This document shows positions 1-8,360 of a DNA stretch of 64,000 nt, in pieces; position 1 is the stretch's first letter; every line of letters starts with the position of its first letter. The notes beneath the pieces are model-generated. The model saw only the letters and a list, made by a program, of their open reading frames with translations, had not been told where the DNA came from and did not search any database. Location: the NCBI GenBank assembly GCA_026003335.1, contig BPHB01000002.1, positions 921,363 through 985,362 of the forward strand, given 5' to 3'. The stretch is from Chitinophagales bacterium (GTDB lineage Bacteria; Bacteroidota; Bacteroidia; Chitinophagales; CAIOSU01). The position numbers and the translations under genes are program-made.

Positions 1-100
1 CCCGCTGGGCAAAATCGGTGATACCTACATAAGCGAACTCGCCCTCCTGGCGTAACCACTCATGCTCTTTGGTGTACTTCAATTCCTCCGGAAAACGCAT
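1..100 (-). CDS. gcvH: Glycine cleavage system H protein, N-terminal part (cut by window edge)
   Basis: Reading the minus strand from an ATG at 98-100 gives 33 residues beginning [15 protein letters not shown] and continuing into YVGITDFAQ, the typical N-terminus of GcvH. GcvH is the lipoyl carrier that shuttles the aminomethyl group between the P, T and L proteins of the glycine cleavage complex. The lipoyl-lysine region lies beyond the window. gcvT sits on the same strand at 4095-5195, so two glycine-cleavage genes are close but not adjacent. A TAnnTTTG-type -7 element lies 17 bases upstream. Family assignment is confident despite the short length; the gene is partial only because the window ends. 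Confidence 0.85.
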   Translation of the reverse strand, partial: MRFPEELKYTKEHEWLRQEGEFAYVGITDFAQR

Positions 101-116
101 TGTTTTTTTCTTTGGC

Positions 117-124
117 CAAAAATA
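117..124 (-). promoter_or_regulatory. Candidate -7 promoter element for gcvH
   Basis: The minus strand reads TATTTTTG, matching the Bacteroidota TAnnTTTG -7 element, 17 bases before the gcvH ATG. No clear -33 TTTG is present at the usual 19-21 base spacing, so this is a half-site match. Confidence 0.35.
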
Positions 125-173
125 CAGGTTTTATCTTTTCATAAAAGTGATAGTTTAGCATGCATCGTAAATT

Positions 174-668
174 ATGCATTCGCAAATGACAAACTTCAAG
201 ACTGCCGATCTATGTGATGCCCACACCGGAGTATCGGTGGTACAACCTGTTTTCCGTATTTATGGAAACAAGACGGTCTTTTATGGCCAAATCGTTACGG
301 TAAAGGTTTTTGAAGATAATATATTGGTGCGCAAGGTGCTCGGCAAAGATGGAGATGGGAAAGTGCTGGTAGTGGACGGAGGAGGCTCTCTGCGCTGCGC
401 ATTATTGGGTGATCAGCTTGCAGCCATGGCCGTCAGCAACAAATGGAGTGGCATCATTATCTACGGCTGTATCAGGGATTCTTCAGCAATCAATCAGATG
501 CCCATAGGCGTCAGGGCCCTGCATACTCATCCTCTGAAAAGCAATAAAGAAGGAAATGGCAATATAAATATCCCGGTGGAGTTTGCTGGGACACTCTTCA
601 ACCCGGGAGAATTTCTTTACGCAGATGAAGACGGGATTGTGGTTTCTCCGCACCCCCTCATAGATTAG
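174..668 (+). CDS. RraA-family protein (HMG/CHA aldolase or RNase E regulator-like)
   Basis: A 164-residue protein with the RraA fold signature: a TADLCDAH start, the VVDGGGSLRCALLGDQLA loop, a GIIIYGCIRDS motif carrying the conserved Arg-Asp pair, and a C-terminal ADEDGIVV. In Proteobacteria RraA binds RNase E; many homologues elsewhere are divalent-metal 4-hydroxy-4-methyl-2-oxoglutarate/oxaloacetate aldolases that use the GxxxR-D site. Both signatures are present here, so I give no symbol. Length is normal for the family (about 160). A second in-frame ATG at 186 could be the start. Its end overlaps the convergent ABC permease gene by 11 bases. Confidence 0.85.
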   Translation: MHSQMTNFKTADLCDAHTGVSVVQPVFRIYGNKTVFYGQIVTVKVFEDNILVRKVLGKDGDGKVLVVDGGGSLRCALLGDQLAAMAVSNKWSGIIIYGCIRDSSAINQMPIGVRALHTHPLKSNKEGNGNINIPVEFAGTLFNPGEFLYADEDGIVVSPHPLID

Positions 669-1428
669 CTCTCCTCATCAGGAGTAGCGAGCCTCCATAG
701 AACAATACGATATAAACCACTGCCAGCAAAGCTGCTGTTTCTGTACCGAGGTGCAGCGTTGTGTCCGCAGAAAACGGTACTACAGCATTGACAGGAAAAG
801 GCACTAGTTGCGACAGGACCTTAAGCGGCAGATATCTGGCAGCAGTTTCCGGCAAGCGCATACCGATAAACCCCTCAGCAAGCAGCAGATAAGTAAGGAA
901 ACCCACTATGGCCAGCGCAGCTTTTTTAAACACGAATCCGAACAGTGCCGCCAGCGCCATGTACCCGGCTAATTGCAGCAGCAATCGGGGCATATAATAC
1001 ACCTGCTCAAAAATCTGCCCGGCATGATCAAACTCTCCATCAGCTAGCCCCCTTATGAGACCATAAACAGCAATCATGCTCATACTGGCAATAGAGAAAA
1101 ACCCTATCAAGACGAATTTGGCACTTACAGCCTCTCCCCGCGACATACCGTCAATCACATTCTGGCGAAACGTTTTGAAGCTAAACTCATTTGATATCAG
1201 CATAATAATGAGGATACAGGGCAATGCATGCAGATAGCTGACCAGATAAGCCAGGTTATGCCACACTTGCGGAAAACTAAACGGATTTATTCCGGCATCT
1301 GCCACAGCCAGCAGTCCTTTGACACTATTGGTAAGCAACAGGATCAACATTGCATACAACAGCACAAACACCCAGAATGTGCGGTAGTATGCTACTTTCA
1401 GAAGCTCTATTTTCAGCAGTTTAATCAT
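658..1428 (-). CDS. ABC-2 type transporter permease
   Basis: A 256-residue integral membrane protein with about six hydrophobic segments, starting MIKLLKIELLKVAYYRTFWVF, the usual cytoplasmic-helix-plus-TM1 opening of ABC-2 permeases. A segment with NEFSFKTFRQNVIDG after TM2 matches the coupling-helix region of this family. The start overlaps the end of the upstream ATPase gene by 8 bases, so the two are translationally coupled and form one exporter. Substrate cannot be told from sequence. Its 3' end overlaps the convergent RraA-like gene. Confidence 0.85.
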   Translation of the reverse strand: MIKLLKIELLKVAYYRTFWVFVLLYAMLILLLTNSVKGLLAVADAGINPFSFPQVWHNLAYLVSYLHALPCILIIMLISNEFSFKTFRQNVIDGMSRGEAVSAKFVLIGFFSIASMSMIAVYGLIRGLADGEFDHAGQIFEQVYYMPRLLLQLAGYMALAALFGFVFKKAALAIVGFLTYLLLAEGFIGMRLPETAARYLPLKVLSQLVPFPVNAVVPFSADTTLHLGTETAALLAVVYIVLFYGGSLLLMRRANL

Positions 1429-2317
1429 GCGAGGTAAGTTCCATGAACTGGCTCTCCAGTGTTTTCTTTTTCAGATTCAACAGAGACAGTGTGATGCCAC
1501 GATCAAAAAAGTAACGGTTGAGGGCAGCGGTATCAGCCTTATCCTGAAACCGCAGAGTCAATACCTCACCTTCCTTTTCTAAGGACACCAGCCCTGACAA
1601 TTGCCGGGCTACCTCCTCCAGCGTGACCATATCGGGGGCTGCCACTTGCACCTCATTTTCTGAACCAATCACCTCCCGCACTTTGCCTGCAGCCAGCAGT
1701 TGTCCGGATTTAAGAATAGCCACATGGGTACATACCTTTTCCACCTCATCCAGCAGGTGACTGGCCATGATAATTGTTTTCCCTTCATTTCTGATTTCCG
1801 TAATCAGCTCTCTGATTTCCTTAATTCCCTGCGGATCCAGCCCATTGGTAGGTTCGTCAAGAACAAGCACTTCAGGGTTTCCCAGTAAAGCTGCAGCAAC
1901 AGCAAGGCGCTGTCGCATACCGAGTGAGTAGGTGCTATATTTTGCATTTCTTCTTTTAGAAAGACCCGCTACTTGCAGAGCTGCCATTATTTTGTGTTCT
2001 CCCCTTCTTTTAATGGTAGCTATAAGTTTTAGATTCTGGACAGCTGTCAGATAAGGATAAAAATTCGGAGTTTCCAGCAGGGCGCCTATCCTGCGCCTGC
2101 GGATAGAAGCTGAAGGCACTTCCCCAAACCAGAAATAACTTCCGCCTTCTGGCTTCACAACATCCAGCAGAATGCTCAGGCAGGTAGTCTTTCCACTTCC
2201 GTTGGGTCCCAATATGCCATAAATGCTGCCGGGTTCCACCTTTATGCTGAAATCGGTCAGCGCTCTCACACTGCCATAGCTTTTGGAAAGATGCCGTGCT
2301 TCAAGTATAAGGGACAC
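1421..2317 (-). CDS. ABC transporter ATP-binding protein
   Basis: A 298-residue ATPase with Walker A GPNGSGKTT near residue 40, the ABC signature YSLGMRQRLAVA, Walker B VLVLDEPTNGLDPQG and the switch MASHLLDEVEKV. After about residue 215 comes a C-terminal extension of the kind found in ABC-2 drug or antibiotic exporters (DUF4162-like region). It energises the membrane partner encoded immediately downstream with an 8-base overlap. The family is certain; the substrate is unknown. Confidence 0.92.
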   Translation of the reverse strand: MSLILEARHLSKSYGSVRALTDFSIKVEPGSIYGILGPNGSGKTTCLSILLDVVKPEGGSYFWFGEVPSASIRRRRIGALLETPNFYPYLTAVQNLKLIATIKRRGEHKIMAALQVAGLSKRRNAKYSTYSLGMRQRLAVAAALLGNPEVLVLDEPTNGLDPQGIKEIRELITEIRNEGKTIIMASHLLDEVEKVCTHVAILKSGQLLAAGKVREVIGSENEVQVAAPDMVTLEEVARQLSGLVSLEKEGEVLTLRFQDKADTAALNRYFFDRGITLSLLNLKKKTLESQFMELTSHD

Positions 2318-2381
2318 TGTGCATAAATTTTTTTCAAAAACCGGCTAAAAATAGATTATTTAAAGCTTCTGATTGTAACTA

Positions 2382-3020
2382 TTGGTGCCCGACAGAAAAC
2401 GCTCGCTAAGAAAATATCTGAACAAATACCTGCTGGAAGCGGGTTGCGATGAAGCCGGACGGGGATGCCTTGCCGGTCCGGTGTTCGCTGCTGCGGTGAT
2501 TCTCCCGGAAAAATTCAGTCATCCTTTATTACGGGACTCCAAAGAACTATCCTCTCGCCAACGCTATGCCTTACGGGAAGTCATTCAGTCCAATGCACTG
2601 AGCTGGGCCGTTGCTCGCGCAGAAGTAGAGGAAATTGACCGACTGAATATTCTTCAGGCTTCGTTTCTGGCGATGCACCGTGCAATAGCAGGACTTTCTC
2701 TTGCCCCTGAAGCGCTGCTCATTGACGGCAATCGTTTTAACCCCTATCAAAATATCCCCTTTACCTGTGTTGTTAAGGGGGATGCGAAGTTTCAGAGCGT
2801 AGCTGCTGCTTCCATCCTGGCAAAAACCTATCGCGATGATTTTATGATGTCCCTGCACCGCAGATACCCGGTTTACGGATGGAATGCAAACAAAGGCTAC
2901 CCCACCGCAGCCCACCGTGAGGCCATTATCCATCACGGTGTTTCAGAGCACCATCGCAAGTCTTTTCAGCTCTATCCCCTGCCTGGACAACTCACACTGT
3001 TTACGGATTCGGCCCCGTGA
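2382..3020 (+). CDS. rnhB: Ribonuclease HII
   Basis: A 212-residue RNase HII, which cleaves the RNA strand of RNA-DNA hybrids, including single ribonucleotides in DNA. The catalytic N-terminal motif [14 protein letters not shown] supplies the first Asp-Glu pair; further family motifs are [20 protein letters not shown] and [22 protein letters not shown], the last with the second and third acidic residues. There is no ATG at the front: the reading frame opens with TTG at 2382 followed directly by GTG at 2385, and either could be used. It is followed after 58 bases by the homocysteine methyltransferase gene on the same strand. Confidence 0.93.
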   Translation: MVPDRKRSLRKYLNKYLLEAGCDEAGRGCLAGPVFAAAVILPEKFSHPLLRDSKELSSRQRYALREVIQSNALSWAVARAEVEEIDRLNILQASFLAMHRAIAGLSLAPEALLIDGNRFNPYQNIPFTCVVKGDAKFQSVAAASILAKTYRDDFMMSLHRRYPVYGWNANKGYPTAAHREAIIHHGVSEHHRKSFQLYPLPGQLTLFTDSAP

Positions 3021-3044
3021 AAAGAAGAAGCCACCGGATAAGAT

Positions 3045-3052
3045 TACCTTTG
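3045..3052 (+). promoter_or_regulatory. Candidate -7 element before the homocysteine methyltransferase gene
   Basis: TACCTTTG matches TAnnTTTG and lies 26 bases before the ATG at 3079. No -33 TTTG is visible at the right spacing. Weak on its own. Confidence 0.3.
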
Positions 3053-3078
3053 TGGGGCATTTTATATGTAAAGCCCTT

Positions 3079-4098
3079 ATGCAGCGGGAAGATCAATTAC
3101 GCCAGCTTCTTCAACAGCGCATTCTTGTTCTGGATGGTGCGATGGGTACTTTGCTGCAGGCTTTTAAGCTTCAGGAAGATGACTTCCGCGGTGAGCAGTT
3201 CCGAAGTCATCGGCATCCGCTGAAGGGAGATTTTGATATCCTATCGCTCACACGTCCTGATATCATAAAAGACATTCATCGCAAATACCTGGAGGCGGGA
3301 GCTGACATTATAGAAACCAACACCTTTAATGCTACAGCAATTTCGCAAGCTGACTATCAGATGCAGGATTACATTTATGAAATCAATAAAACCGCTGCTC
3401 GCCTTGCCCGGGAAGTGGCCGATGAGTTCACAGCCCGTCAGCCAAAACAGCCGCGCTTTGTAGCAGGTGCCATAGGTCCCACAAATAAAACTCTATCCAT
3501 CTCTCCGGATGTCAATGATCCGGGATACCGGGCGATAACCTTTGATGAACTCAAAGATGCCTATAAAGAACAGGTACGTGGCCTCACAGACGGAGGTGCT
3601 GACATCTTGCTGATAGAGACCGTTTTTGACACCCTCAATGCGAAAGCAGCGCTGTTTGCTATCATGGAATTATTTGACGAAACAGGAAATCGTCTGCCTA
3701 TCATGGTTTCTGGCACCATAACGGATGCCAGCGGCCGTACGCTCTCCGGCCAGACTCCTGAGGCCTTTCTGATTTCCCTTTCACATGCCCCGTTGCTCAG
3801 CATAGGCTTAAATTGTGCCCTGGGCGCCCGGCAACTGCGACCCTATTTGCAGACACTGGCAAAGGAGGCCCCGTTTTATATCAGCGTGCACCCGAATGCG
3901 GGTCTGCCTAATGCCTTTGGGCAATATGACGAAAGCGCTGAAGAAATGGCCCGGCATATTGAATCCTTTATGCAGGAAGGCCTTGTAAACATCGTGGGGG
4001 GATGCTGTGGCACTACTCCGGAACACATTCGCAAAATCGCTGAGCTGGCACGACAATACAAGCCACGACCTCTACCTCAGCCTGCAGATATGCCTTAA
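3079..4098 (+). CDS. Homocysteine S-methyltransferase module (stand-alone MetH N-terminal domain)
   Basis: A 339-residue (beta/alpha)8 homocysteine-binding domain corresponding to residues 1-340 of cobalamin-dependent methionine synthase. It opens [14 protein letters not shown], has TNTFNAT, and carries the three zinc ligands at Cys246 (GLNCALG) and Cys309-Cys310 (GGCCGTT), almost exactly the E. coli MetH positions 247, 310 and 311. The open frame extends upstream inside rnhB, but the ATG at 3079 is the natural start because homology begins immediately after it. The folate, B12 and reactivation domains are absent: the gene stops after the first domain. A separate gene for the rest of MetH is expected elsewhere, as many Bacteroidota split the enzyme. 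The 3' end overlaps convergent gcvT through a shared TTAA. Confidence 0.9.
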   Translation: MQREDQLRQLLQQRILVLDGAMGTLLQAFKLQEDDFRGEQFRSHRHPLKGDFDILSLTRPDIIKDIHRKYLEAGADIIETNTFNATAISQADYQMQDYIYEINKTAARLAREVADEFTARQPKQPRFVAGAIGPTNKTLSISPDVNDPGYRAITFDELKDAYKEQVRGLTDGGADILLIETVFDTLNAKAALFAIMELFDETGNRLPIMVSGTITDASGRTLSGQTPEAFLISLSHAPLLSIGLNCALGARQLRPYLQTLAKEAPFYISVHPNAGLPNAFGQYDESAEEMARHIESFMQEGLVNIVGGCCGTTPEHIRKIAELARQYKPRPLPQPADMP

Positions 4099-5195
4099 GC
4101 ATTTGCGGGGGCAGTAGTTTTCAGAAACGGCAACTGTACTACCCGTGCAGGCTGGTAATTGTTTCTTATCTGAATATGTATTTCCGTGTCAGGCCTGGCA
4201 AAGTCAACCGCTACGTACCCCAAGCCAATAGGCTTCTTCAACACTGGCGACATGGTGCCGGAAGTTACTTTCCCGATGCGGTTGCCCGCAGGGTCAAAAA
4301 CAGCATACCCCGGACGGGGAATTGCCTTATCCTGCATCTCAAAGCCGATAAGCTTTTTTGTCAAGCCCGCTTGCTTTTGTTTTAATAATACCTCTTTACC
4401 GATAAAGTCTTTTGTGAACTTGGTAATCCATCCCAAACCTGCTTCCAGTGGAGAGGTTGTCTCATCTATATCATTCCCGTATAAACAATATCCCATTTCC
4501 AGGCGCAAGGTATCCCGCGCTCCCAGGCCGGCAGGGCGAATGCCGAGGGGATAGCCGGCTTCAAGGACAGCCTCCCAGACCTTAAGCGCATGTTGACGGT
4601 CAAAATACAGTTCAAAGCCACCGGCTCCCGTGTATCCTGTGGCTGAAATGATTACATCCTTCACCCCGGCCAGGGCACCACGAACGAAACTATAGTAAGG
4701 TACCTTATCCAGCTTTACATCAGTGAGTTTCTGAAGTGTTACTGCGGCACGCGGTCCCTGCACCGCCAGCAGGGTTATGGTATCAGAAATGTCGGTCATT
4801 TCAGCACCCTGCTTGTTATGGGAAGTAATCCAATCCCAGTCTTTCTGTATGTTGGAAGCATTCACCACCAGCATATACTCTTGCTCTCCCAGACAATACA
4901 CCAGCAGATCATCTACAATACCACCACCAGCGTTGGGAAGACAGGAATATTGCGCTTTGCCCGGAGCTAAACGGGAAACATCATTGGAGGTAACCCACTG
5001 AATAAGCTCCAGGGCATGGGGGCCGCGGACGATGAACTCACCCATATGGGAGACGTCAAAAATACCCACAGCATTTCTAACCGCCAGATGCTCGTCATTT
5101 ATACCGGTGTAGTAAATAGGCATATTGTACCCGGCAAATTCCCCCATGCGGGCACCCAAACGGATATGCTCCGGTGTAAGAGCAGTTTCTTTCAT
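4095..5195 (-). CDS. gcvT: Aminomethyltransferase (glycine cleavage system T protein)
   Basis: A 366-residue T protein that transfers the aminomethyl group from lipoylated GcvH to tetrahydrofolate, releasing ammonia. It has the family landmarks [20 protein letters not shown]-type [17 protein letters not shown], the folate-binding [13 protein letters not shown] stretch and [22 protein letters not shown], followed by a C-terminal barrel domain ([18 protein letters not shown]). Length is normal. gcvH lies at the left edge on the same strand, separated by six genes, so they are not one operon. The stop overlaps the convergent homocysteine methyltransferase stop. Confidence 0.95.
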   Translation of the reverse strand: MKETALTPEHIRLGARMGEFAGYNMPIYYTGINDEHLAVRNAVGIFDVSHMGEFIVRGPHALELIQWVTSNDVSRLAPGKAQYSCLPNAGGGIVDDLLVYCLGEQEYMLVVNASNIQKDWDWITSHNKQGAEMTDISDTITLLAVQGPRAAVTLQKLTDVKLDKVPYYSFVRGALAGVKDVIISATGYTGAGGFELYFDRQHALKVWEAVLEAGYPLGIRPAGLGARDTLRLEMGYCLYGNDIDETTSPLEAGLGWITKFTKDFIGKEVLLKQKQAGLTKKLIGFEMQDKAIPRPGYAVFDPAGNRIGKVTSGTMSPVLKKPIGLGYVAVDFARPDTEIHIQIRNNYQPARVVQLPFLKTTAPANA

Positions 5196-5319
5196 CTTTC
5201 TGAATAATTTCCCGGCAAATTACAAAAAGGAAATCACGGCTATGCACCTTCTGCTAAAAGACCTTGGTGAATGTGATAATTTTAAACCTGCATAATGCAA
5301 CTACCGCTTCCTTCATTAT

Positions 5320-6270
5320 ATGCAATTAAAGGAACCTGTACTATTGGGAGACATCGCCCGCCTGCTGAAAGCCAGGCTTGTCGGCAATCCGGAACTGCTT
5401 GTAACAGGCATTAATGAAATACATAAAGTGCAGCCTGGTGATATCACATTTGTGGACAAGGAAAAATATTTACCTGTTGCCCTGCGCTCCCCCGCATCTT
5501 ACATTATTCTGAACAAAGAAATACCATCTGCTGACGGGAAAGCCTTTCTGATTAGCGATGATCCGTTTGCTGCGTTTAACCAGCTCACCCGACACTTCAG
5601 GCCCTTTGAGCCATGCCGTGACAGCATCAGTCCCACAGCCCAAATCGGTGAGGGCACTATCATACAACCGCATGTTTTTATAGGCAACCATGTAATCATC
5701 GGTAAGAACTGTATTATTCACGCCAACGTGAGCATTTGCGATTACACTGTAATAGGTAACAATGTGGTGATTCAACCTAACACAACCATAGGCGGAGATG
5801 CATTTTATTTTAAGCTGCGCAACGGCTCTGAAAAACACTATGACAAGCTGCACAGTTGCGGTAGGGTGATTATTGAAGATGATGTGGAAATCGGGGCAGG
5901 CTGCACCATTGACCGAGGCGTTTCTGGAGACACCATTATCGGCAGAGGCACCAAAATAGATAACCAGGTAATGATTGGGCATGGTGTTGTTATAGGAAAG
6001 AATTGCCTGATTGCTGCTCAGGCAGGAATAGCCGGCAAAACCATTGTAGAGGATGAGGTGATCATCTGGGGACAGGTAGGTATATCCAAAGACTTACGTA
6101 TCGGAAAAGGTGCTGTTATTCTCGCAAAATCCGGTGTAAGCAAGTCTTTGGAGGGAGGCAAGATTTATTTTGGCATACCTGCCGAAGAGGCTCGCATCCG
6201 GTGGAGGGAGTTATCGCTGCTGAGAAAGCTGCCCCATCTATGGCATAAGCTCAAAGAGCTGGATATGTAA
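5320..6270 (+). CDS. LpxD-type UDP-3-O-acyl-glucosamine N-acyltransferase
   Basis: A 316-residue left-handed beta-helix acyltransferase. Residues 1-105 form the LpxD N-terminal uridine-binding-like domain ([21 protein letters not shown]), followed by hexapeptide repeats (for example [31 protein letters not shown]) and a helical C-terminus. His221 in MIGHGVVIG aligns with the catalytic His of LpxD. LpxD adds the second 3-hydroxyacyl chain to UDP-acyl-GlcN in lipid A synthesis. The protein is somewhat shorter than classical LpxD (about 340). Bacteroidota often carry two LpxD-like genes, so this may be the accessory paralogue rather than lpxD itself; I therefore leave the symbol blank. Confidence 0.82.
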   Translation: MQLKEPVLLGDIARLLKARLVGNPELLVTGINEIHKVQPGDITFVDKEKYLPVALRSPASYIILNKEIPSADGKAFLISDDPFAAFNQLTRHFRPFEPCRDSISPTAQIGEGTIIQPHVFIGNHVIIGKNCIIHANVSICDYTVIGNNVVIQPNTTIGGDAFYFKLRNGSEKHYDKLHSCGRVIIEDDVEIGAGCTIDRGVSGDTIIGRGTKIDNQVMIGHGVVIGKNCLIAAQAGIAGKTIVEDEVIIWGQVGISKDLRIGKGAVILAKSGVSKSLEGGKIYFGIPAEEARIRWRELSLLRKLPHLWHKLKELDM

Positions 6271-6349
6271 TTTTTTTCTTCCGTATTTTAGCGGCTGTTC
6301 TTGCAAGCCGGGCGCTGCGGATGTGCAGGGCATTAACCTAAAGTAAACC

Positions 6350-6790
6350 ATGAGCGACAAACCCAAAAAGCTATACGATAAGATTGACAAGTCACTGCTG
6401 AAGTCCATTCCCAATCCCTCTCCGGAAGCCTATGAGGTGAAGATAAAAATTCCGGAGTGTACCTTTCTGGGTGTGCATGAGCAGCCTGACTTTGCTACCA
6501 TTTATCTTACCTTTTATCCGAAGAAAAAGGTCATTGAGCTCAAATCCCTGAAGCACTACATTTATCAGTTACGCGATGTAGTGGTTTCTTATGAGCGGCT
6601 CATCAACATTATCTACAACCATCTGATGGAGGTGTATGAGCCTGAGCGGTTACGCATTGTAATGATCTGTAATCCGCGCGGAGGCATCAGCTCACGCCTC
6701 ACCATTGACTCCGACTGGAAGGTGCGCGGGGGAGAAGAAAAATTCAAAGACTGGATCGGTCATGAAGATACGTGGGATGTGGTGATGTAG
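6350..6790 (+). CDS. QueF-like (preQ1 synthase family, T-fold) protein lacking the catalytic Cys
   Basis: A 146-residue protein of the small QueF type: QPDFATIYLTF, the QueF signature IELKSLKHYIYQLRD, and NPRGGISSRL all match. QueF reduces preQ0 to preQ1 with NADPH in queuosine synthesis through a thioimide on a Cys seven residues before the Asp of QPD. Here that Asp is residue 47, and position 40 is Leu (PECTFLG); the only nearby Cys is residue 37. The substrate-binding Glu is retained (Glu82 in SYERL) but the preceding His is Tyr81. The fold is clear, but standard reductase chemistry is doubtful. It follows the lpxD-like gene after 79 bases and converges on the aldehyde dehydrogenase gene. 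Confidence 0.75.
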   Translation: MSDKPKKLYDKIDKSLLKSIPNPSPEAYEVKIKIPECTFLGVHEQPDFATIYLTFYPKKKVIELKSLKHYIYQLRDVVVSYERLINIIYNHLMEVYEPERLRIVMICNPRGGISSRLTIDSDWKVRGGEEKFKDWIGHEDTWDVVM

Positions 6791-6832
6791 CAGCACGTTT
6801 GCCTGTATGTTATTTGTTCCTTCCGTAGCACC

Positions 6833-8305
6833 TTACAGGTATTTCAGCATGAACTCTATTATCCTGAGCTTGGGGCCCTTGTAAGGAGGATAGAGCGTTT
6901 TCATTACCATTCTCTTCAGATGCTGGCGTAGCACTGCTTTCTCGTTGGAAAAGGTTTTGAATCCATAAAAGCCATGCGCTTTACCCATGCCGCTATGGTT
7001 CACACCGCCAAAGGGGAGGTGCACATGAGAAAACTGAATCATAGTTTCATTTACGCAAGCTCCTCCGGAAGAGGTGTTTTGCAGCACATAGTCAATATGC
7101 TTTTGCTTGCTGCTAAAGACATACAGAGCCAAGGGTTTCTCCTTGGCGTTGACATAATCCACTGCTTCGCGGATATCTGTAAATTTCCGGATGGGGAACA
7201 CGGGTCCAAAAATTTCCTCGTGCATGATTTCAGCATTGTCCGGAACATCGGTCAGCAGCGTGGGTGCAATAAAATTTTCTGCGTCATCCATGGCACCACC
7301 AAAAGCCACATGCGCCCCTTTTTCAATGGCTTCCATTATCAGGTTCTTTATCCGTGTATAATGGCGTCTGTTCACGATACGGCAATAATCGGGGTTGTTT
7401 TTTAATTCCTCACCTGCAGCCCCATACATGGCTAATACACTTTTTTTAAATTCCTCCACAAACCGCTCCTGCAGGCTTTCATGAATAAGAAGATAATCGG
7501 GTGAAACACAGGTTTGTCCGCTATTAACGCACTTGCCCCAGGCAACAGAGCGTGCGCAGTCTTCAATATTGGCTGATGCATCCACTATAACAGGGGATTT
7601 GCCGCCCAGTTCAAGGGTCACGGATGTAAGGTGGTCGGCCGCGGCCTTCATTACGAGTTTCCCCACCGAAGGGCTGCCAGTAAAAAAGATATGATCAAAC
7701 TTCAGCTTGAGCAGCTCCTGCGATACGGTGTGATCGCCTTCTACCACAGATACTTCACTTGCATCAAATACTTCAGAAACGATTTCCCTGATTATCGCTG
7801 AAGTGTGGGGTGTGTATTCGGATGGTTTGATGATAGCCGTGCAGCCTGCTGCCACAGCAGAGACCAACGGAATGAAAGAAAGATTAATCGGATAATTCCA
7901 TGGGGAGATGATGAGGGCACAGCCTTTAGGTTCATACATCACGCGCGCGCTGGTGCCAAAAAATACCAGGGGTGTTTCTACCTCCTGAGGCTGCATCCAC
8001 TCCTGAAGATGCTCCACTGCATGGCGTATCTCCAGCAGCAGGGTATAGATTTCGGTAAGATCAGTTTCGGTAGCTGCTTTACGGAAGTCGTTATACATGG
8101 CCTGCCGGATAGCCTGCCTTTTACTGAAAAGGGTCTTCTCCAGCTTCTTCAGCTTATTCCTGCGCTCTTTGGCGGTGGTATTGCGCACCCGCTGTTTATT
8201 TTTTTGCTGCAGCTCAAAAAGACGGTGTATTTCGCTTACGGGCGTATTCACGCCCACCTGGGCGCGGACGTTGGATGATGATACCTGTGTGGTGGTTGTT
8301 TCCAA
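6833..8305 (-). CDS. Aldehyde dehydrogenase (ALDH3-like)
   Basis: A 490-residue NAD(P)-dependent aldehyde dehydrogenase. It has IISPWNYPINLS, the Rossmann FTGSPSVGK, the general base Glu232 in TLELGGKSP and nucleophile Cys266 in NSGQTCVSPDY, plus EEIFGPVFPI and the C-terminal LPFGGVNHSGMGKAHGFYGFKTFS typical of the class 3/fatty-aldehyde branch. The last residues (IIEFMLKYL) form a short hydrophobic tail that could associate with membrane. About 35 residues at the N-terminus (Ser/Thr/Val-rich) are not conserved; an internal start is possible. Substrate is not predictable. It lies 55 bases after recG on the same strand. Confidence 0.92.
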   Translation of the reverse strand: METTTTQVSSSNVRAQVGVNTPVSEIHRLFELQQKNKQRVRNTTAKERRNKLKKLEKTLFSKRQAIRQAMYNDFRKAATETDLTEIYTLLLEIRHAVEHLQEWMQPQEVETPLVFFGTSARVMYEPKGCALIISPWNYPINLSFIPLVSAVAAGCTAIIKPSEYTPHTSAIIREIVSEVFDASEVSVVEGDHTVSQELLKLKFDHIFFTGSPSVGKLVMKAAADHLTSVTLELGGKSPVIVDASANIEDCARSVAWGKCVNSGQTCVSPDYLLIHESLQERFVEEFKKSVLAMYGAAGEELKNNPDYCRIVNRRHYTRIKNLIMEAIEKGAHVAFGGAMDDAENFIAPTLLTDVPDNAEIMHEEIFGPVFPIRKFTDIREAVDYVNAKEKPLALYVFSSKQKHIDYVLQNTSSGGACVNETMIQFSHVHLPFGGVNHSGMGKAHGFYGFKTFSNEKAVLRQHLKRMVMKTLYPPYKGPKLRIIEFMLKYL

Positions 8306-8360
8306 GGATTCTATTTTTTGCTGAAGTTAGGATAATTCACGGACAAAGCCGCATGCCATC

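Noticed and set aside
2884-3078. Upstream extension of the homocysteine methyltransferase frame into rnhB
   Set aside because: The 65 extra residues overlap rnhB in another frame and are not part of the family; homology begins right after the ATG at 3079.
7805-8278. 157-codon plus-strand frame opposite the aldehyde dehydrogenase gene
   Set aside because: Antisense shadow of a gene with intact catalytic motifs; Cys/His-rich translation without any family features.
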